A DNA stretch of 40,512 nucleotides, from contig JARFNK010000036.1 of NCBI GenBank assembly GCA_029167225.1, positions 1 through 40,512 on the forward strand, read 5' to 3'. The stretch comes from Sphingobium arseniciresistens (GTDB lineage: Bacteria; Pseudomonadota; Alphaproteobacteria; Sphingomonadales; Sphingomonadaceae). How positions within the stretch are numbered: position 1 is the stretch's first letter; each line of letters begins with the position of its first letter. The translations under genes were made by a program, and so were the position numbers. Positions 9,893-18,586 of this stretch are shown here, in pieces. The notes under the pieces were generated by a model. It was not told the origin of the DNA. It did not search any database and saw only the letters and a list, made by a program, of their open reading frames with translations.

Positions 9893-10718
9893 GGATATCA
9901 TTGTCTTCCTGGAAGATACGCCTCATTGGAACACTCGTTTATCATATGCCGGAAAACTGGCACATAGATGGCGGGCACATCTGACATGCGTCTTCGTCGT
10001 CGATGGTCTCGAGCTACATCTCCATTCGGACTATGCGATTGGCGACGGCATTACGGAGATGCTTAAGACATTCGGTGACAGCATGCGTACGGCAGAAGCC
10101 GAAATGCGGGCAGCCTTCGACAAGATCATCTGCGACTTAAATCTCCAGGGCACATGGCGGCGCTTCAACCACGAACGTGATCAAAGGCTGATGTTGTACG
10201 CCCGTTACGCGGGCCTTGCGATTATCGGCGGGGGAGCACGGCCGAACAAAGCACAAACGAGGCTCGGCCTATCTGGCGAGTTGATTTTTGCGTCGGGACG
10301 ACCTGTCCTCCTTTTACCGGAGAATTGGCCGGTCAGCCGTATGCCGAACAGCATTGTCATTGCCTGGAATGGCAGTGCCGAAGCCGCTCGGGCGGTTGCG
10401 AACGCGATGCCGTTCCTCTTCGAGGCAGCGCGGATCGATGTCGTCGTCGTACAGCAAATAGGCGCTCACAAAATCGTGGATTTCGATCCCGGCAGCGAGT
10501 TGAAGGCGCACCTCGCCCGAAGTGGCCTCAACGCCGAGTTGCACCTGCTCGAGGGTCGTGAAACGGGAAAGCTCATTCTTGATTTCGCGACAAGCAACAG
10601 CGCTGATTTGCTCGTCATGGGCGCTTACGGAAGATCCAAGTTGAGCGAGAGCGTTTTAGGAGGAACAACTCGGCATTTGCTGAGAAACTCGGCGATTCCA
10701 ATCATCCTATCGCTCTAA
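9882..10718 (+). CDS. Universal stress protein with two tandem UspA domains
   Basis: 278 residues, the usual size for a tandem-domain UspA protein. The first domain (about 1-140) is degenerate. The second (about 148-278) ends with the ATP-binding pattern G-x2-G-x9-G-T in GAYGRSKLSESVLGGTT. Such proteins are cytosolic and bind ATP or act as stress sensors or chaperones, often under respiratory or stationary-phase control. The start overlaps the preceding unknown gene. An HdeD-like membrane protein and a type II NADH dehydrogenase follow, consistent with a respiratory-stress set. Confidence 0.85.
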   Translation: MTPKDIIVFLEDTPHWNTRLSYAGKLAHRWRAHLTCVFVVDGLELHLHSDYAIGDGITEMLKTFGDSMRTAEAEMRAAFDKIICDLNLQGTWRRFNHERDQRLMLYARYAGLAIIGGGARPNKAQTRLGLSGELIFASGRPVLLLPENWPVSRMPNSIVIAWNGSAEAARAVANAMPFLFEAARIDVVVVQQIGAHKIVDFDPGSELKAHLARSGLNAELHLLEGRETGKLILDFATSNSADLLVMGAYGRSKLSESVLGGTTRHLLRNSAIPIILSL

Positions 10719-10766
10719 GCTGTCTTAAAAATCGGCTCCAGCACTCTCGGCAACCCGGGCGATTGG

Positions 10767-11318
10767 ATGACCAAAAAGCGGATCAACCATGTGACCAGAC
10801 ACCTCTTACGCAGCGAGCAGGCCTGGATGCTCGCCTACGGCATTGCCGTCGCAATACTTGGCATGCTTGGTCTTCTGCATCCATTTCTTTTCGGACTGTC
10901 CGCCGGCACAGCACTTGGTTTCGGGCTTTTGGGCTATGGCGTTCTCATGGTCGTCGCCGGGCTTTCCAGACGCCGCAAGGATCGCTCGGAGGCGCTTTTT
11001 GGCGCTCTCACCCTGATCGGGGGCGGCATAGTCCTCTTTCACCCGCTCGCCGGCGGCCTGTCACTCGTTTGGTTGAGCAGTGCGTGGCTTCTCGTTGGAG
11101 CGCGCTTTACCTTTTCCGCGTCCCTACGAAAAAGGGAAGACCGGCCCTGGCTTATCTGCTTGAGTATCGTCAACGTAGTACTTGGGCTGTCTTTGCTTTT
11201 TGTGCATCCGATCGTCGCCATCACCTATGTTGGCATCGCCATCGGCCTGAGTCTTCTGGTACGCAGCCTTTTCCTGATCTGGCTGGCTCTTCGGCTGCGG
11301 CAGCGCCGCTATTTCTGA
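10767..11318 (+). CDS. HdeD-like (DUF308) integral membrane protein
   Basis: 183 residues with about six hydrophobic helices in three pairs, as in the HdeD/DUF308 family linked to acid and stress resistance. Hydrophobic stretches such as AYGIAVAILGMLGLLHPFLF and LTLIGGGIVLFHPLAGG carry the helix-HP-helix pattern of that family. A short basic N-terminus precedes TM1 and a basic tail (RLRQRRYF) ends it. It starts about 48 bp after the universal stress gene. The molecular role of the family is not established. Confidence 0.75.
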   Translation: MTKKRINHVTRHLLRSEQAWMLAYGIAVAILGMLGLLHPFLFGLSAGTALGFGLLGYGVLMVVAGLSRRRKDRSEALFGALTLIGGGIVLFHPLAGGLSLVWLSSAWLLVGARFTFSASLRKREDRPWLICLSIVNVVLGLSLLFVHPIVAITYVGIAIGLSLLVRSLFLIWLALRLRQRRYF

Positions 11319-11378
11319 ATGGCGACCATGTGGTCAGACGAAGTCGTAACAAGTGAAAATTTCCAAGAATGGATAGAC

Positions 11379-12668
11379 ATGACTGAAAAGCACAAGATCG
11401 TGGTCGTCGGTGGAGGTGTCGCGGGCCTCGATCTTGCCAGCCATGTTTCAGGCAAGCCTGCACGCAAGCTGGGCTGGGATGTTCGACTTGTCGATCGCGA
11501 ACTGGCTCATGTCTGGAAACCCATGCTCCACACCATTGCCGCTGGAACGGCGGATACCGGCGCCCATCAAACCGCCTATCTCTCGCAAGCGCGCCGCAGG
11601 GGCTTCTCATTCGAGCTTGGCGAGGTCGTTGCCGTCGATCGCGAGCGGTCCCTCATTCGGATCGGTCCGGTCATGGCGACCGGTGAAGAGGTGCTGCCCG
11701 CCCGCTCCCTTCAATATGATACGCTGGTCCTCGCAGCCGGAAGCCGTGCCAATGATTTCGGAACGCCCGGTGTCGCGGAGCATTGCATGACCATCGACAG
11801 TCGGCGAGAGGCGCTCGCATTCAACGACAGGCTGCGGATAGCGTTGATACGGTCCGTCGCCAGCCAGCGGCCCCTATCGGTCGCGGTGGTCGGAGCAGGT
11901 GCGACGGGCGTCGAACTTGTCGCGGAGCTTATTCGGTTGGCCGATGTGCTGGAGTTGCATGGGGCTCTGGGCTTACGGGGCAATCTCTCGATAACGCTCA
12001 TAGAGTCACAGGATCGCATCCTGGGACCCTTCCCTCCTAAGGTTGCACAGGCAGCTCTTGAAGTGCTGGAGCGCCTGGGAATTACCGTTCTGATGTCAGC
12101 GCGCGTGCAATCAGCCGACGACACGGGGTTTGCCCTAGCAGACGGCAGAAGGGTCGATGCAGATCTGAAGCTATGGGCAGCCGGCGTCCGCGCACCGGCA
12201 TTTATTGCAGATATAGAAGGGCTTCAACATAGCCGGTTGGGACAAGTGATCGTCGACAGAACCCTCATGGCCGTGGGCGACCCCAAAATTCTCGCCCTGG
12301 GGGATTGTGCAAGCGTCCAGACTTCCGAAGGCGAAGCTCCTTTACCAACGACAGCACAGGCAGCGTATCAGCAATGCATGTATCTTTGCCGGCATCTGCC
12401 CGCGATCGTGCAAGGCCTCCGTGTTCCCGATTTCCGTTACCACGATTTCGGCTCGCTGGTCTCCCTCGGTGGTTATGACGCCTATGGGACACTCGCCCGC
12501 TTTGGTCTGTTTGAAGGCGGCTTTCTGCGTGGTCGGGTCGCGCAACTCGGGCATTCTCTCCTCTACCGGCGACATCAGACGCGTCTATATGGTCCTTTGC
12601 GAGGCAGCCTCTTATGGCTCGTCGACATTTTGGACTCTCATGTTCGCTCCCCGGGAAGGTTCTCCTGA
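11379..12668 (+). CDS. ndh: Type II NADH:quinone oxidoreductase (NDH-2), FAD-dependent
   Basis: About 429 residues from ATG 11379 (MTEKHKIVVVGGG). An alternative ATG at 11319 directly abuts the HdeD stop and would add 20 residues. The FAD-binding fingerprint is VVVGGGVAGLDLA, the NADH-binding fingerprint VAVVGAGATGVELVAEL, and the second FAD contact is LALGDCA. The quinone-site motif TAQAAYQQ is also present. The enzyme transfers electrons from NADH to quinone without proton pumping and binds the membrane through its amphipathic C-terminal region. It probably belongs to the stress operon that precedes it. It converges with the pyruvate carboxylase remnant. Confidence 0.87.
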   Translation: MTEKHKIVVVGGGVAGLDLASHVSGKPARKLGWDVRLVDRELAHVWKPMLHTIAAGTADTGAHQTAYLSQARRRGFSFELGEVVAVDRERSLIRIGPVMATGEEVLPARSLQYDTLVLAAGSRANDFGTPGVAEHCMTIDSRREALAFNDRLRIALIRSVASQRPLSVAVVGAGATGVELVAELIRLADVLELHGALGLRGNLSITLIESQDRILGPFPPKVAQAALEVLERLGITVLMSARVQSADDTGFALADGRRVDADLKLWAAGVRAPAFIADIEGLQHSRLGQVIVDRTLMAVGDPKILALGDCASVQTSEGEAPLPTTAQAAYQQCMYLCRHLPAIVQGLRVPDFRYHDFGSLVSLGGYDAYGTLARFGLFEGGFLRGRVAQLGHSLLYRRHQTRLYGPLRGSLLWLVDILDSHVRSPGRFS

Positions 12669-12734
12669 CCCTGCCGAAAGCGTTCCTCTTGCCCGATGGC
12701 GGCCGGGCGACGATCGGAGTCCGCCAAGCCAAGC

Positions 12735-13288
12735 TCAATCGAGGACAACGAGCAGTTTCTTGGCGTCGATTGGCTGTCCAGTCTTCGCGGCAATTTCCGA
12801 AATCGTCGCTTCCTTCGGCACCGAGATCGCGGTCTCAATCTTCATGGCTTCAAGCGTGATCAGAAGATCGCCCGCCTTTACCGCCTGGCCTTGCGCAATT
12901 GCTACCATAGCGACCACGCCCGGCATGGGTGCAGCAGCGATGTGGTTTTCATTCGATGCATCAGCCATGCCCCGCGCCGCCTTGCCCGCATTGGCCTTTC
13001 GATCGGCGACGGTGATGATACGGGGTTGCCCATTCAGTTCGAAAAACACGCGAACCGAGCCATCCTCTTCGGTTCTGCCGATCGCGGTCAACGTGATCAC
13101 CGAAGTCTTGCCCCGTTCGATCTCGACGTTGATCTCCTGCCCTGGCTCCATGCCATAGAAATAGACCCGCGTCGGCAGAGCTGCGACGGGGCCATAGCGC
13201 CGCTTGGCCTCCGCGAAGGCCGTGAATACCTTGGGATACATGAGGTAGCTTGCGAACTCGGTTTCGGCACGGGCACCAGCAGTTTCAT
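12735..13288 (-). pseudogene. Pyruvate carboxylase C-terminal remnant (biotin carrier end)
   Basis: The translation from about 13275 down to 12735 matches only the last 170 or so residues of pyruvate carboxylase: SYLMYPKVF, RVYFYGMEPGQEI, VRVFFELNGQPR, APMPGVV and the biotinyl-lysine motif EAMKIETA. The full enzyme is about 1150 residues, so the biotin carboxylase and carboxyltransferase domains are missing. The frame is closed upstream by a TGA near 13328, next to the thiolase. At 13288 a second frame begins ATG AAA CTG CTG GTG CCC (MKLLVPV) after an AAGGA element, resembling an etfB start. This suggests a deletion junction between etfB and pyruvate carboxylase. The fragment could still make a free biotin carrier if ATG 13241 is used. 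Confidence 0.6.
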
Positions 13289-13360
13289 CGGTATCGTCCT
13301 TACGATTATTTGAGGAAAAGCATTCTCACGCCGCCTGCTCCGCGTGGCCAGGACGGCAGA

Positions 13361-14542
13361 TCAGACCCGCTCCCAGATCGCGGCGATGCCCTGCCCTCCG
13401 CCAATGCACATTGTCGCCAGTCCATACCGGCCGCCGGTGCGATGCAGTTCATAGACGAGCTTGGTGGTGATGATCGCGCCGGTGGCGCCGATCGGATGCC
13501 CAAGCGAAATGCCGCTCCCGTTGGGATTGACCTTCTGCGGGTCGAAGCCAAGCTCCCGCGCCACGGCGCAGGCCTGCGCGGCAAAGGCCTCGTTCGCTTC
13601 GATGACGTCGAGATCCTCGACCTTGAGACCAGCCCGCGCGAGCGCGTTGCGCGTCGCCGGTACGGGACCGATCCCCATATAGGCGGGATCAACACCGGCA
13701 TGGCCATAGGCAACCAGCCGAGCGAGCGGCTTGAGCCCGTGGCGGTCTACGGCCCCGGCGCTCGCCAGCACCACCGCCGCCGCGCCATCGTTGATGCCCG
13801 ACGCATTGCCGGCCGTGACCGTGCCGTTCTCCTTCTGGAACACGGGTTTGAGCTTCCCGAAATCCTCGGCGGCCGCATCCAGGCGGACGAACTCGTCGAC
13901 ATCGAACGTCTTCACCTGGCCGCGTGCCTTGATCTCGACCGGCACGATCTGGTCACGAAAATAGCCGGACGCGATGGCGTGCGCGGCGCGTTTCTGGCTT
14001 TCGAAGGCAAGCGCGTCCTGCTCGTCGCGGGAGATGCCGAAGCGGGACGCGACGTTCTCCGCGGTCACGCCCATATGATAAGCGTGGAATGGATCAGACA
14101 GCGCGCCGATCAGCCCGTCGAGCATGGCGGTGTCGCCCATCTTCTGGCCCCAGCGGGCCGCGGGCGCGAAATAGGGCGCGCGGCTCATGATCTCCGCCCC
14201 GCCGCCGATGCCGATGTCATGGTCGCCGAGCAGGATGGACTGCGCGGCCGAGATGATGGCCTGAAGCCCCGATCCGCAGAGCCTGTTCACGGTGAGTGCG
14301 GGAGCCTCATGCGGAATGCCCGCGCCGACGGCCGCGATACGCGACACGTAGGCGTCGCGCGGTTCTGTCGGGACGACACTCCCGAACACCACATTCTGCA
14401 CCAAGTCGGGGCCGATACCGGCGCGCTCGATCGCTGCCCGGGCGACATGCCCGCCAAGCTCGCCTGGCCTCTGGTCCTTGAGTGACCCGCCGAAGCTGCC
14501 GATCCCGGTGCGCGCTGCTGAGACAAGATAAACGTCAGCCAT
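13361..14542 (-). CDS. Acetyl-CoA C-acyltransferase (thiolase)
   Basis: 393 residues from ATG 14542, which has CAGGAG six nt upstream; the frame stays open to 14560. Thiolase residues are all present: nucleophilic Cys89 in NRLCGSGLQ, the His of GHPIGATGA near residue 349, the acid/base Cys in CIGGGQG near residue 379, and the NEAFAAQ block. It either cleaves 3-ketoacyl-CoA to acetyl-CoA and a shorter acyl-CoA or condenses two acetyl-CoA in reverse. It follows the acyl-CoA dehydrogenase and a fadB remnant on the same strand, in a beta-oxidation operon that has lost parts. Confidence 0.92.
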   Translation of the reverse strand: MADVYLVSAARTGIGSFGGSLKDQRPGELGGHVARAAIERAGIGPDLVQNVVFGSVVPTEPRDAYVSRIAAVGAGIPHEAPALTVNRLCGSGLQAIISAAQSILLGDHDIGIGGGAEIMSRAPYFAPAARWGQKMGDTAMLDGLIGALSDPFHAYHMGVTAENVASRFGISRDEQDALAFESQKRAAHAIASGYFRDQIVPVEIKARGQVKTFDVDEFVRLDAAAEDFGKLKPVFQKENGTVTAGNASGINDGAAAVVLASAGAVDRHGLKPLARLVAYGHAGVDPAYMGIGPVPATRNALARAGLKVEDLDVIEANEAFAAQACAVARELGFDPQKVNPNGSGISLGHPIGATGAIITTKLVYELHRTGGRYGLATMCIGGGQGIAAIWERV

Positions 14543-14593
14543 TCCAAACTCCTGCTCCACTGCCCCGGACGCAGATGCGTCCTGGCATCGTCG

Positions 14594-14782
14594 TCATCCG
14601 TTGAGGTCTTCGAACCGGGCATTGCGCGCGGCGAGGTCCACCAAAAGCGCGGCCAGCGCCCAAGCCCAGCCGTTGCGGCCCTCGGCATAGGTGCGAAGCG
14701 TGTTCAGAGCGGCAGGCAAGCCCATCAGGTCGGCCTGGAACATCGGACCGCCCCGCTCGCGAGGAAACGGGGCCGAACTTTT
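14594..14782 (-). pseudogene. FadB-type 3-hydroxyacyl-CoA dehydrogenase, C-terminal remnant
   Basis: One minus-strand frame ending at 14594 reads RGGPMFQADLMGLPAAL, then TLRTYAEGR and LLVDLAARNARFEDLNG. This is the typical C-terminal tail of multifunctional 3-hydroxyacyl-CoA dehydrogenase/enoyl-CoA hydratase (RGGPMF, then a closing helix). Only about 60 residues remain of more than 650. It sits directly between the acyl-CoA dehydrogenase stop and the thiolase start, exactly where a full fadB would be expected in the operon, so an internal deletion is likely. It is not expected to be functional. Confidence 0.6.
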
Positions 14783-14813
14783 CCTCAGCGACTGCCACCG
14801 GATATCCTCTGCG

Positions 14814-16565
14814 CTAGAATTGATCGACCGGAAGCGACACGACCGATGCCGAGCCGTCGGCCACCGCCCGCGCGAGCGCATGGGCCTGGTTGAGCACGCG
14901 TTGGGCGAAGAAACGGGCGGTATGGATCTTCGCCTCGTGTCGGGCGGCATCGCCGCGCGCCGCCGCGGCTGCCATCCGCGCCCACATCCAGCCCAGCGCC
15001 ACGAGCGCGAACAGGCGCAGATAGTCCACCGCGACGGCGCCCGCCGTGTCCGGGTCCGCACCTTGCAGGCTGGCCGTAGCCTCCCTCAGAAGCGTCAACG
15101 CCTCCAGGCCTCGCCGGGCCACGAGGTCGATCTCCGGCACGGTTGCGGCATCGGTGAGATCGGCTTCTATCCGATCGAAGAAGCTGTTCGCGACGGCGCC
15201 ACTCGCCAGTCCGATCTTGCGGCCGACCAGATCCATAGCCTGGATGCCGTTGGTGCCCTCGTAGATCTGGGCGATCCGGGCATCGCGGACATATTGCTCC
15301 ATGCCCCATTCGCGAATGTAGCCATGTCCCCCGAACACCTGCTGGGCATGAACCGCGCTCTCGAAGCCGAAATCGGTGAAGGCCGCTTTGATGACCGGCG
15401 TGAGCAGTGCCACCAGGCCGTCGCTGCGCTCCCGTTCGAGCGGATCGGGATGCGAATGCGCCCGGTCGAGTTGCAGCGCCGTCCATCCTGCGAGCGCACG
15501 TCCGGCTTCGACGAAGGCACGGATCGTCAGCAGGGTGCGGCGGATGTCGGCATGGCCGATGATCGGAACGGGCCCCGGATTTCCGTCGGCTCCGCGCCCC
15601 TGCAGCCGGTCGCGGGCATAGGCAACCGCCTGCTGATAGGCGGCGCTCGCGATGCCAAGCCCCTGAATGCCAACCATCAGCCGTTCGGCATTCATCATGG
15701 TGAACATCGCGGCGAGGCCACGATGGGGCTCGCCCACCAACCATCCCACAGCGCCGTCATAGTTCATGACGCAGGTGGGCTGGGCATGGATGCCCATCTT
15801 CTCTTCGAGCGCGCCGACCGACATCGCGTTGCGGACGGTGAAGCCGCCGTCCGCGCCGGGAATGAATTTGGGGACAAGGAAAAGGCTGATCCCCTTCACC
15901 CCCGGAGGCGCATCGGGAAGGCGCGCCAGCACGAGATGGACGATGTTACCGCCAAAATCATGGTCGCCGGACGAAATGAAGATCTTGGTGCCCGAGATGG
16001 CGTAGCTGCCATCGGCATTGGGCGTGGCCTTGGACTTGAGCTGCGCGAGATCGCTGCCCGCGTTGCTTTCGGTCAGCGCCATCGCGCCGGTCCATTTGCC
16101 GCTGACGAGCCGCGGCAGATAGATTTCCTTGAGAGCATCGCTGGCATGCGCGGCAATCGCTTCAGCCGCACCCCGCGTCAGCCCGGCGAAGAGACCGAAA
16201 GACAGGTTCGCCGACGCCATCATCTCGTCGAGCCAAAGCTGCAGGATGAAGGGGAGCCCCTGCCCCCCATTGGCGGGATCGCCCGACAGAGATGCCCATC
16301 CGCCATCAATGAAGGCACGCCACGCATCCGGGAATCCGGCTGGCGTGCTGACCTCGCCACCCGCGAGGTGGCAACCATGCTCATCGCCGCTTCGGTTCAA
16401 CGGATGGAGGCGGTCGGCGCACAGGCGCCCGGCCTCCTCCAGGATCGCGACGGCCGTGTCCGCGTCGACCTCGCCTCCGTCTGCCTCGGCCATCGCCGCG
16501 TCGAAGCCGAGCACCTCGGTCAGGAGAAAGCGATAGTCGTCGATGGGGGCACAGTAATCCTGCAT
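14814..16565 (-). CDS. Acyl-CoA dehydrogenase (DmdC/FadE-like, long form)
   Basis: 583 residues, typical of the long acyl-CoA dehydrogenases with an additional C-terminal helical domain (DmdC/FadE5 group). FAD/substrate motifs are clear: MALTESNAGSDLA, ISGTKIFISSGDHD, and the catalytic-Glu region AQIYEGTNGIQAMDLVGRK. It oxidises an acyl-CoA to 2-enoyl-CoA in the cytosol, passing electrons to ETF. A TetR gene lies 111 bp upstream on the same strand, and the fadB remnant and thiolase follow. The chain length of the substrate is unknown. With fadB broken, the operon cannot complete a beta-oxidation turn without help from genes elsewhere. Confidence 0.92.
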   Translation of the reverse strand: MQDYCAPIDDYRFLLTEVLGFDAAMAEADGGEVDADTAVAILEEAGRLCADRLHPLNRSGDEHGCHLAGGEVSTPAGFPDAWRAFIDGGWASLSGDPANGGQGLPFILQLWLDEMMASANLSFGLFAGLTRGAAEAIAAHASDALKEIYLPRLVSGKWTGAMALTESNAGSDLAQLKSKATPNADGSYAISGTKIFISSGDHDFGGNIVHLVLARLPDAPPGVKGISLFLVPKFIPGADGGFTVRNAMSVGALEEKMGIHAQPTCVMNYDGAVGWLVGEPHRGLAAMFTMMNAERLMVGIQGLGIASAAYQQAVAYARDRLQGRGADGNPGPVPIIGHADIRRTLLTIRAFVEAGRALAGWTALQLDRAHSHPDPLERERSDGLVALLTPVIKAAFTDFGFESAVHAQQVFGGHGYIREWGMEQYVRDARIAQIYEGTNGIQAMDLVGRKIGLASGAVANSFFDRIEADLTDAATVPEIDLVARRGLEALTLLREATASLQGADPDTAGAVAVDYLRLFALVALGWMWARMAAAAARGDAARHEAKIHTARFFAQRVLNQAHALARAVADGSASVVSLPVDQF

Positions 16566-16582
16566 GCAATCCTCTTTCGATC

Positions 16583-16613
16583 GTTACATGGAGAGTTACC
16601 AAACACTTGTTAC
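16583..16613. promoter_or_regulatory. Candidate TetR operator upstream of acyl-CoA dehydrogenase
   Basis: In the 111-bp gap between TetR and the acyl-CoA dehydrogenase, GTTAC occurs three times (16583, 16595, 16609). The last copy overlaps the inverted repeat AACA-CT-TGTT (16602-16611). The spacing and position suit a repressor site for the fatty-acid-type TetR encoded just upstream. No footprint or family consensus is claimed. Confidence 0.3.
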
Positions 16614-16676
16614 ACTCACAAGCGGATTGCTCTCCACGCCCGATTCAAAACTGATTGGAACGACCGGACGTAGACG

Positions 16677-17288
16677 TCAGGCTTTTGCGGCCGCCGCCTC
16701 ATGCCGGAAGATCCGGGTGATCTGCCTGCCGATCTCCGCTGGCGACAAGCGGCCGGGCCGATACCAATCGGCGGCCTTGTTGAGCTGCGACAGCAGGAGA
16801 TTACGGTAGATGGAGCGGTCGATATCGCCCGGAAGCGGCAGCGCATCCACCAGCCCCCTGAACTGATCTTCGAATTCGTCGCGCCGACGAACGAGTTGCA
16901 GCCTCACAGCGTCCGGGACTTCGCGGAAGTCGTTCATCATCGGCAGCGTCGCCGAGTTGGGGTCGAGCTGGATTTCCATGAGCGCGACGCATGCGGCCTC
17001 GAGCCTCGACCAAGGATCAGCTTGAGCCTGAACCGCTCCGGCAAGTCTCTCGGCCGCAGCATCCAGCGCCGCATGGTGCAGTTCGACAAACAGCGAGTCC
17101 TTGGATTTGATGTGGTGATAGAGGGAGCCGCCGAGCACGCCGGCCTGCTCGCCGATGTCGCGGATGGACGTGCCTCTGTAGCCCTTGCGCGCGAAAAGCT
17201 GTGCAGCGATTTCCAGTATTTCCTGGCGGCGCACACGGGCGCCGTCCTCTAAGCTCGCTTTAGTCGAAGATCGGTCGTTTGCAGCCAT
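16677..17288 (-). CDS. TetR-family regulator of the acyl-CoA operon
   Basis: 203 residues. The N-terminal helix-turn-helix (residues about 20-68) includes EILEIAAQLFARKGY and SIRDIGEQAGVLGGSLYHHI, followed by KSKDSLFVEL, the style of FadR/KstR-type TetR proteins that sense acyl-CoA. The C-terminal domain is helical and contains a Trp-Tyr segment (ADWYRPGRLSPAEI). It is the promoter-proximal gene of the acyl-CoA set and likely represses it until an acyl-CoA ligand appears. Regulation is inferred from position. Confidence 0.85.
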   Translation of the reverse strand: MAANDRSSTKASLEDGARVRRQEILEIAAQLFARKGYRGTSIRDIGEQAGVLGGSLYHHIKSKDSLFVELHHAALDAAAERLAGAVQAQADPWSRLEAACVALMEIQLDPNSATLPMMNDFREVPDAVRLQLVRRRDEFEDQFRGLVDALPLPGDIDRSIYRNLLLSQLNKAADWYRPGRLSPAEIGRQITRIFRHEAAAAKA

Positions 17289-17839
17289 CGGCTAGACACC
17301 TGCCGATATTTTGTGTTGGTAGCCATCCCAAATTTCCACTTCTCGTTGGTCGTCACGATCCTCGTGGCACGAGACTCAGGTCATCGGGGCGGCATGCCAG
17401 CCTGGTTCCTGATCGGTGCGGCAAGTGCGTCACACTTTCTGTCCTCCTGTGCGCTGCCCATATAGATACTGGCCTTTGGTGCGCTGGGCCTCACGCACCT
17501 GGTGAAATCAGCGTGGAATGATGGAGTCGGGGCATGCAGCAAAACTCAAATACGCGCTGAACGCCTCAAATTTGCTCCTTTGCGCCGATTTTCGCCGAAA
17601 CGGCACTTCAATGCCCTTCCTCTTGCGAGCCGAATCGCGATGAGGCATCCAGGTGTCAGATCAATTAGCGGCTGGATGCCCCACATGCTCTCCATGGTTG
17701 TAAACTGCCGTACCTCGCGCGTTTGTCAGGCCATCAGGTGGAATCGACCGGCTCAGCAAAGTTTCAGGCCGCGACAATGATGCTGATTGGCTGGCCACGT
17801 TCCCCTTCGGTTCTCGAACCCCGCCCAATGAGCAGGCCA
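17289..17839. other. 551-bp intergenic region without a recognisable gene
   Basis: Several short frames exist on both strands (for example 17502-17780 plus and 17661-17843 minus), but none has a recognisable motif or a convincing ribosome-binding site. Composition varies along the stretch. It separates the acyl-CoA operon from the recombination scar and may hold the TetR promoter near 17290-17400. Confidence 0.4.
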
Positions 17840-18571
17840 TCACCCAGACGATGCGGCACGATATCGCCCGAAGCCAACCTTCACCAGCAGCCCCTCATCA
17901 CACATGCGAGACAGATAGCACCGGTGAACGCCGATATCGGTGAGGTCCTTGGTACGAACTTCTCCTCGTTCCTGAGCCAAGGCTACAGCCCGCTGCCTCA
18001 AGGAAGGCTTGGGACCACCGGCGAGTCTAATGCGCTCCGCGCGGTCGCGCTCTCGCTTTCGTATTCCGTGCGTAGGTTCCCGGATAGATGCCAGTGGCGC
18101 ATCGGAAACAAACGTAACAGCCTCATCTTTGCACTTGAACAGCGATGATCGTCCAACAGCCCTGAACCGCGATATTGTTTTTCGAGCTTCATCGGTTAAG
18201 AATAGCAAAATTGTTTTAGACGTATCCTGAAAAGGGAGCCAACTTGAAACGCCCGAGCCACCCGACCCAGTCGGGGGTTCGGCGGGCGGATTTCCGGATC
18301 CAATTTCCTCAAGCATATCAAACGGTTCGCGGAAGGTGACGTGCAGTTGGCCGTTCGCCCACGTACTGTTCAAAACCAACAGATTTAAAGCCGAGTTTTT
18401 GCTGCTTGGAGACTGTAAGCTGAAGGTTGTGTGAGCCTTCCGACCGAGATTGAGCAACGCGATCCCGTCTTCGACATATGCATCTTCGGCATTATGCAGC
18501 ACGTCGATCCGGCGCTGACATCCTGCCCGTTCCTCGCGCCACGTTGCAGACATTGAACTCGCCGAGTTCAT
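17840..18571 (-). pseudogene. Chimeric remnant: serine recombinase C-terminus plus AbiEi-like winged helix
   Basis: A single open frame joins two unrelated pieces. The first (about 18547-18300) reads like the C-terminal coiled coil and tail of a large serine recombinase: NAEDAYVEDGIALLNLGRKA, LNLLVLNSTWANGQLHVTF and REPFDMLEE. The catalytic resolvase domain and zinc ribbon are missing. The last 58 residues (about 18016-17843) look like the N-terminal winged helix of a type IV AbiEi-type antitoxin: RQRAVALAQERGEVRTKDL, YLSRMCDEGLLVKVGFGRY. That piece then stops abruptly. The middle (residues about 170-240) is unassigned. The 5' end abuts the divergent alkB gene. Neither part should work as a full protein; a regulatory role of the winged helix cannot be excluded. 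Confidence 0.6.
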
Positions 18572-18586
18572 CAGGGAGATGCCCTT

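Noticed and set aside
13250-14485. A 411-codon open frame on the plus strand
   Set aside because: It is antisense to the thiolase, whose catalytic residues are all present on the other strand.
14691-16673. A 660-codon open frame on the plus strand
   Set aside because: It is the mirror of the acyl-CoA dehydrogenase gene. Composition is rich in Arg and His and no motif is seen.
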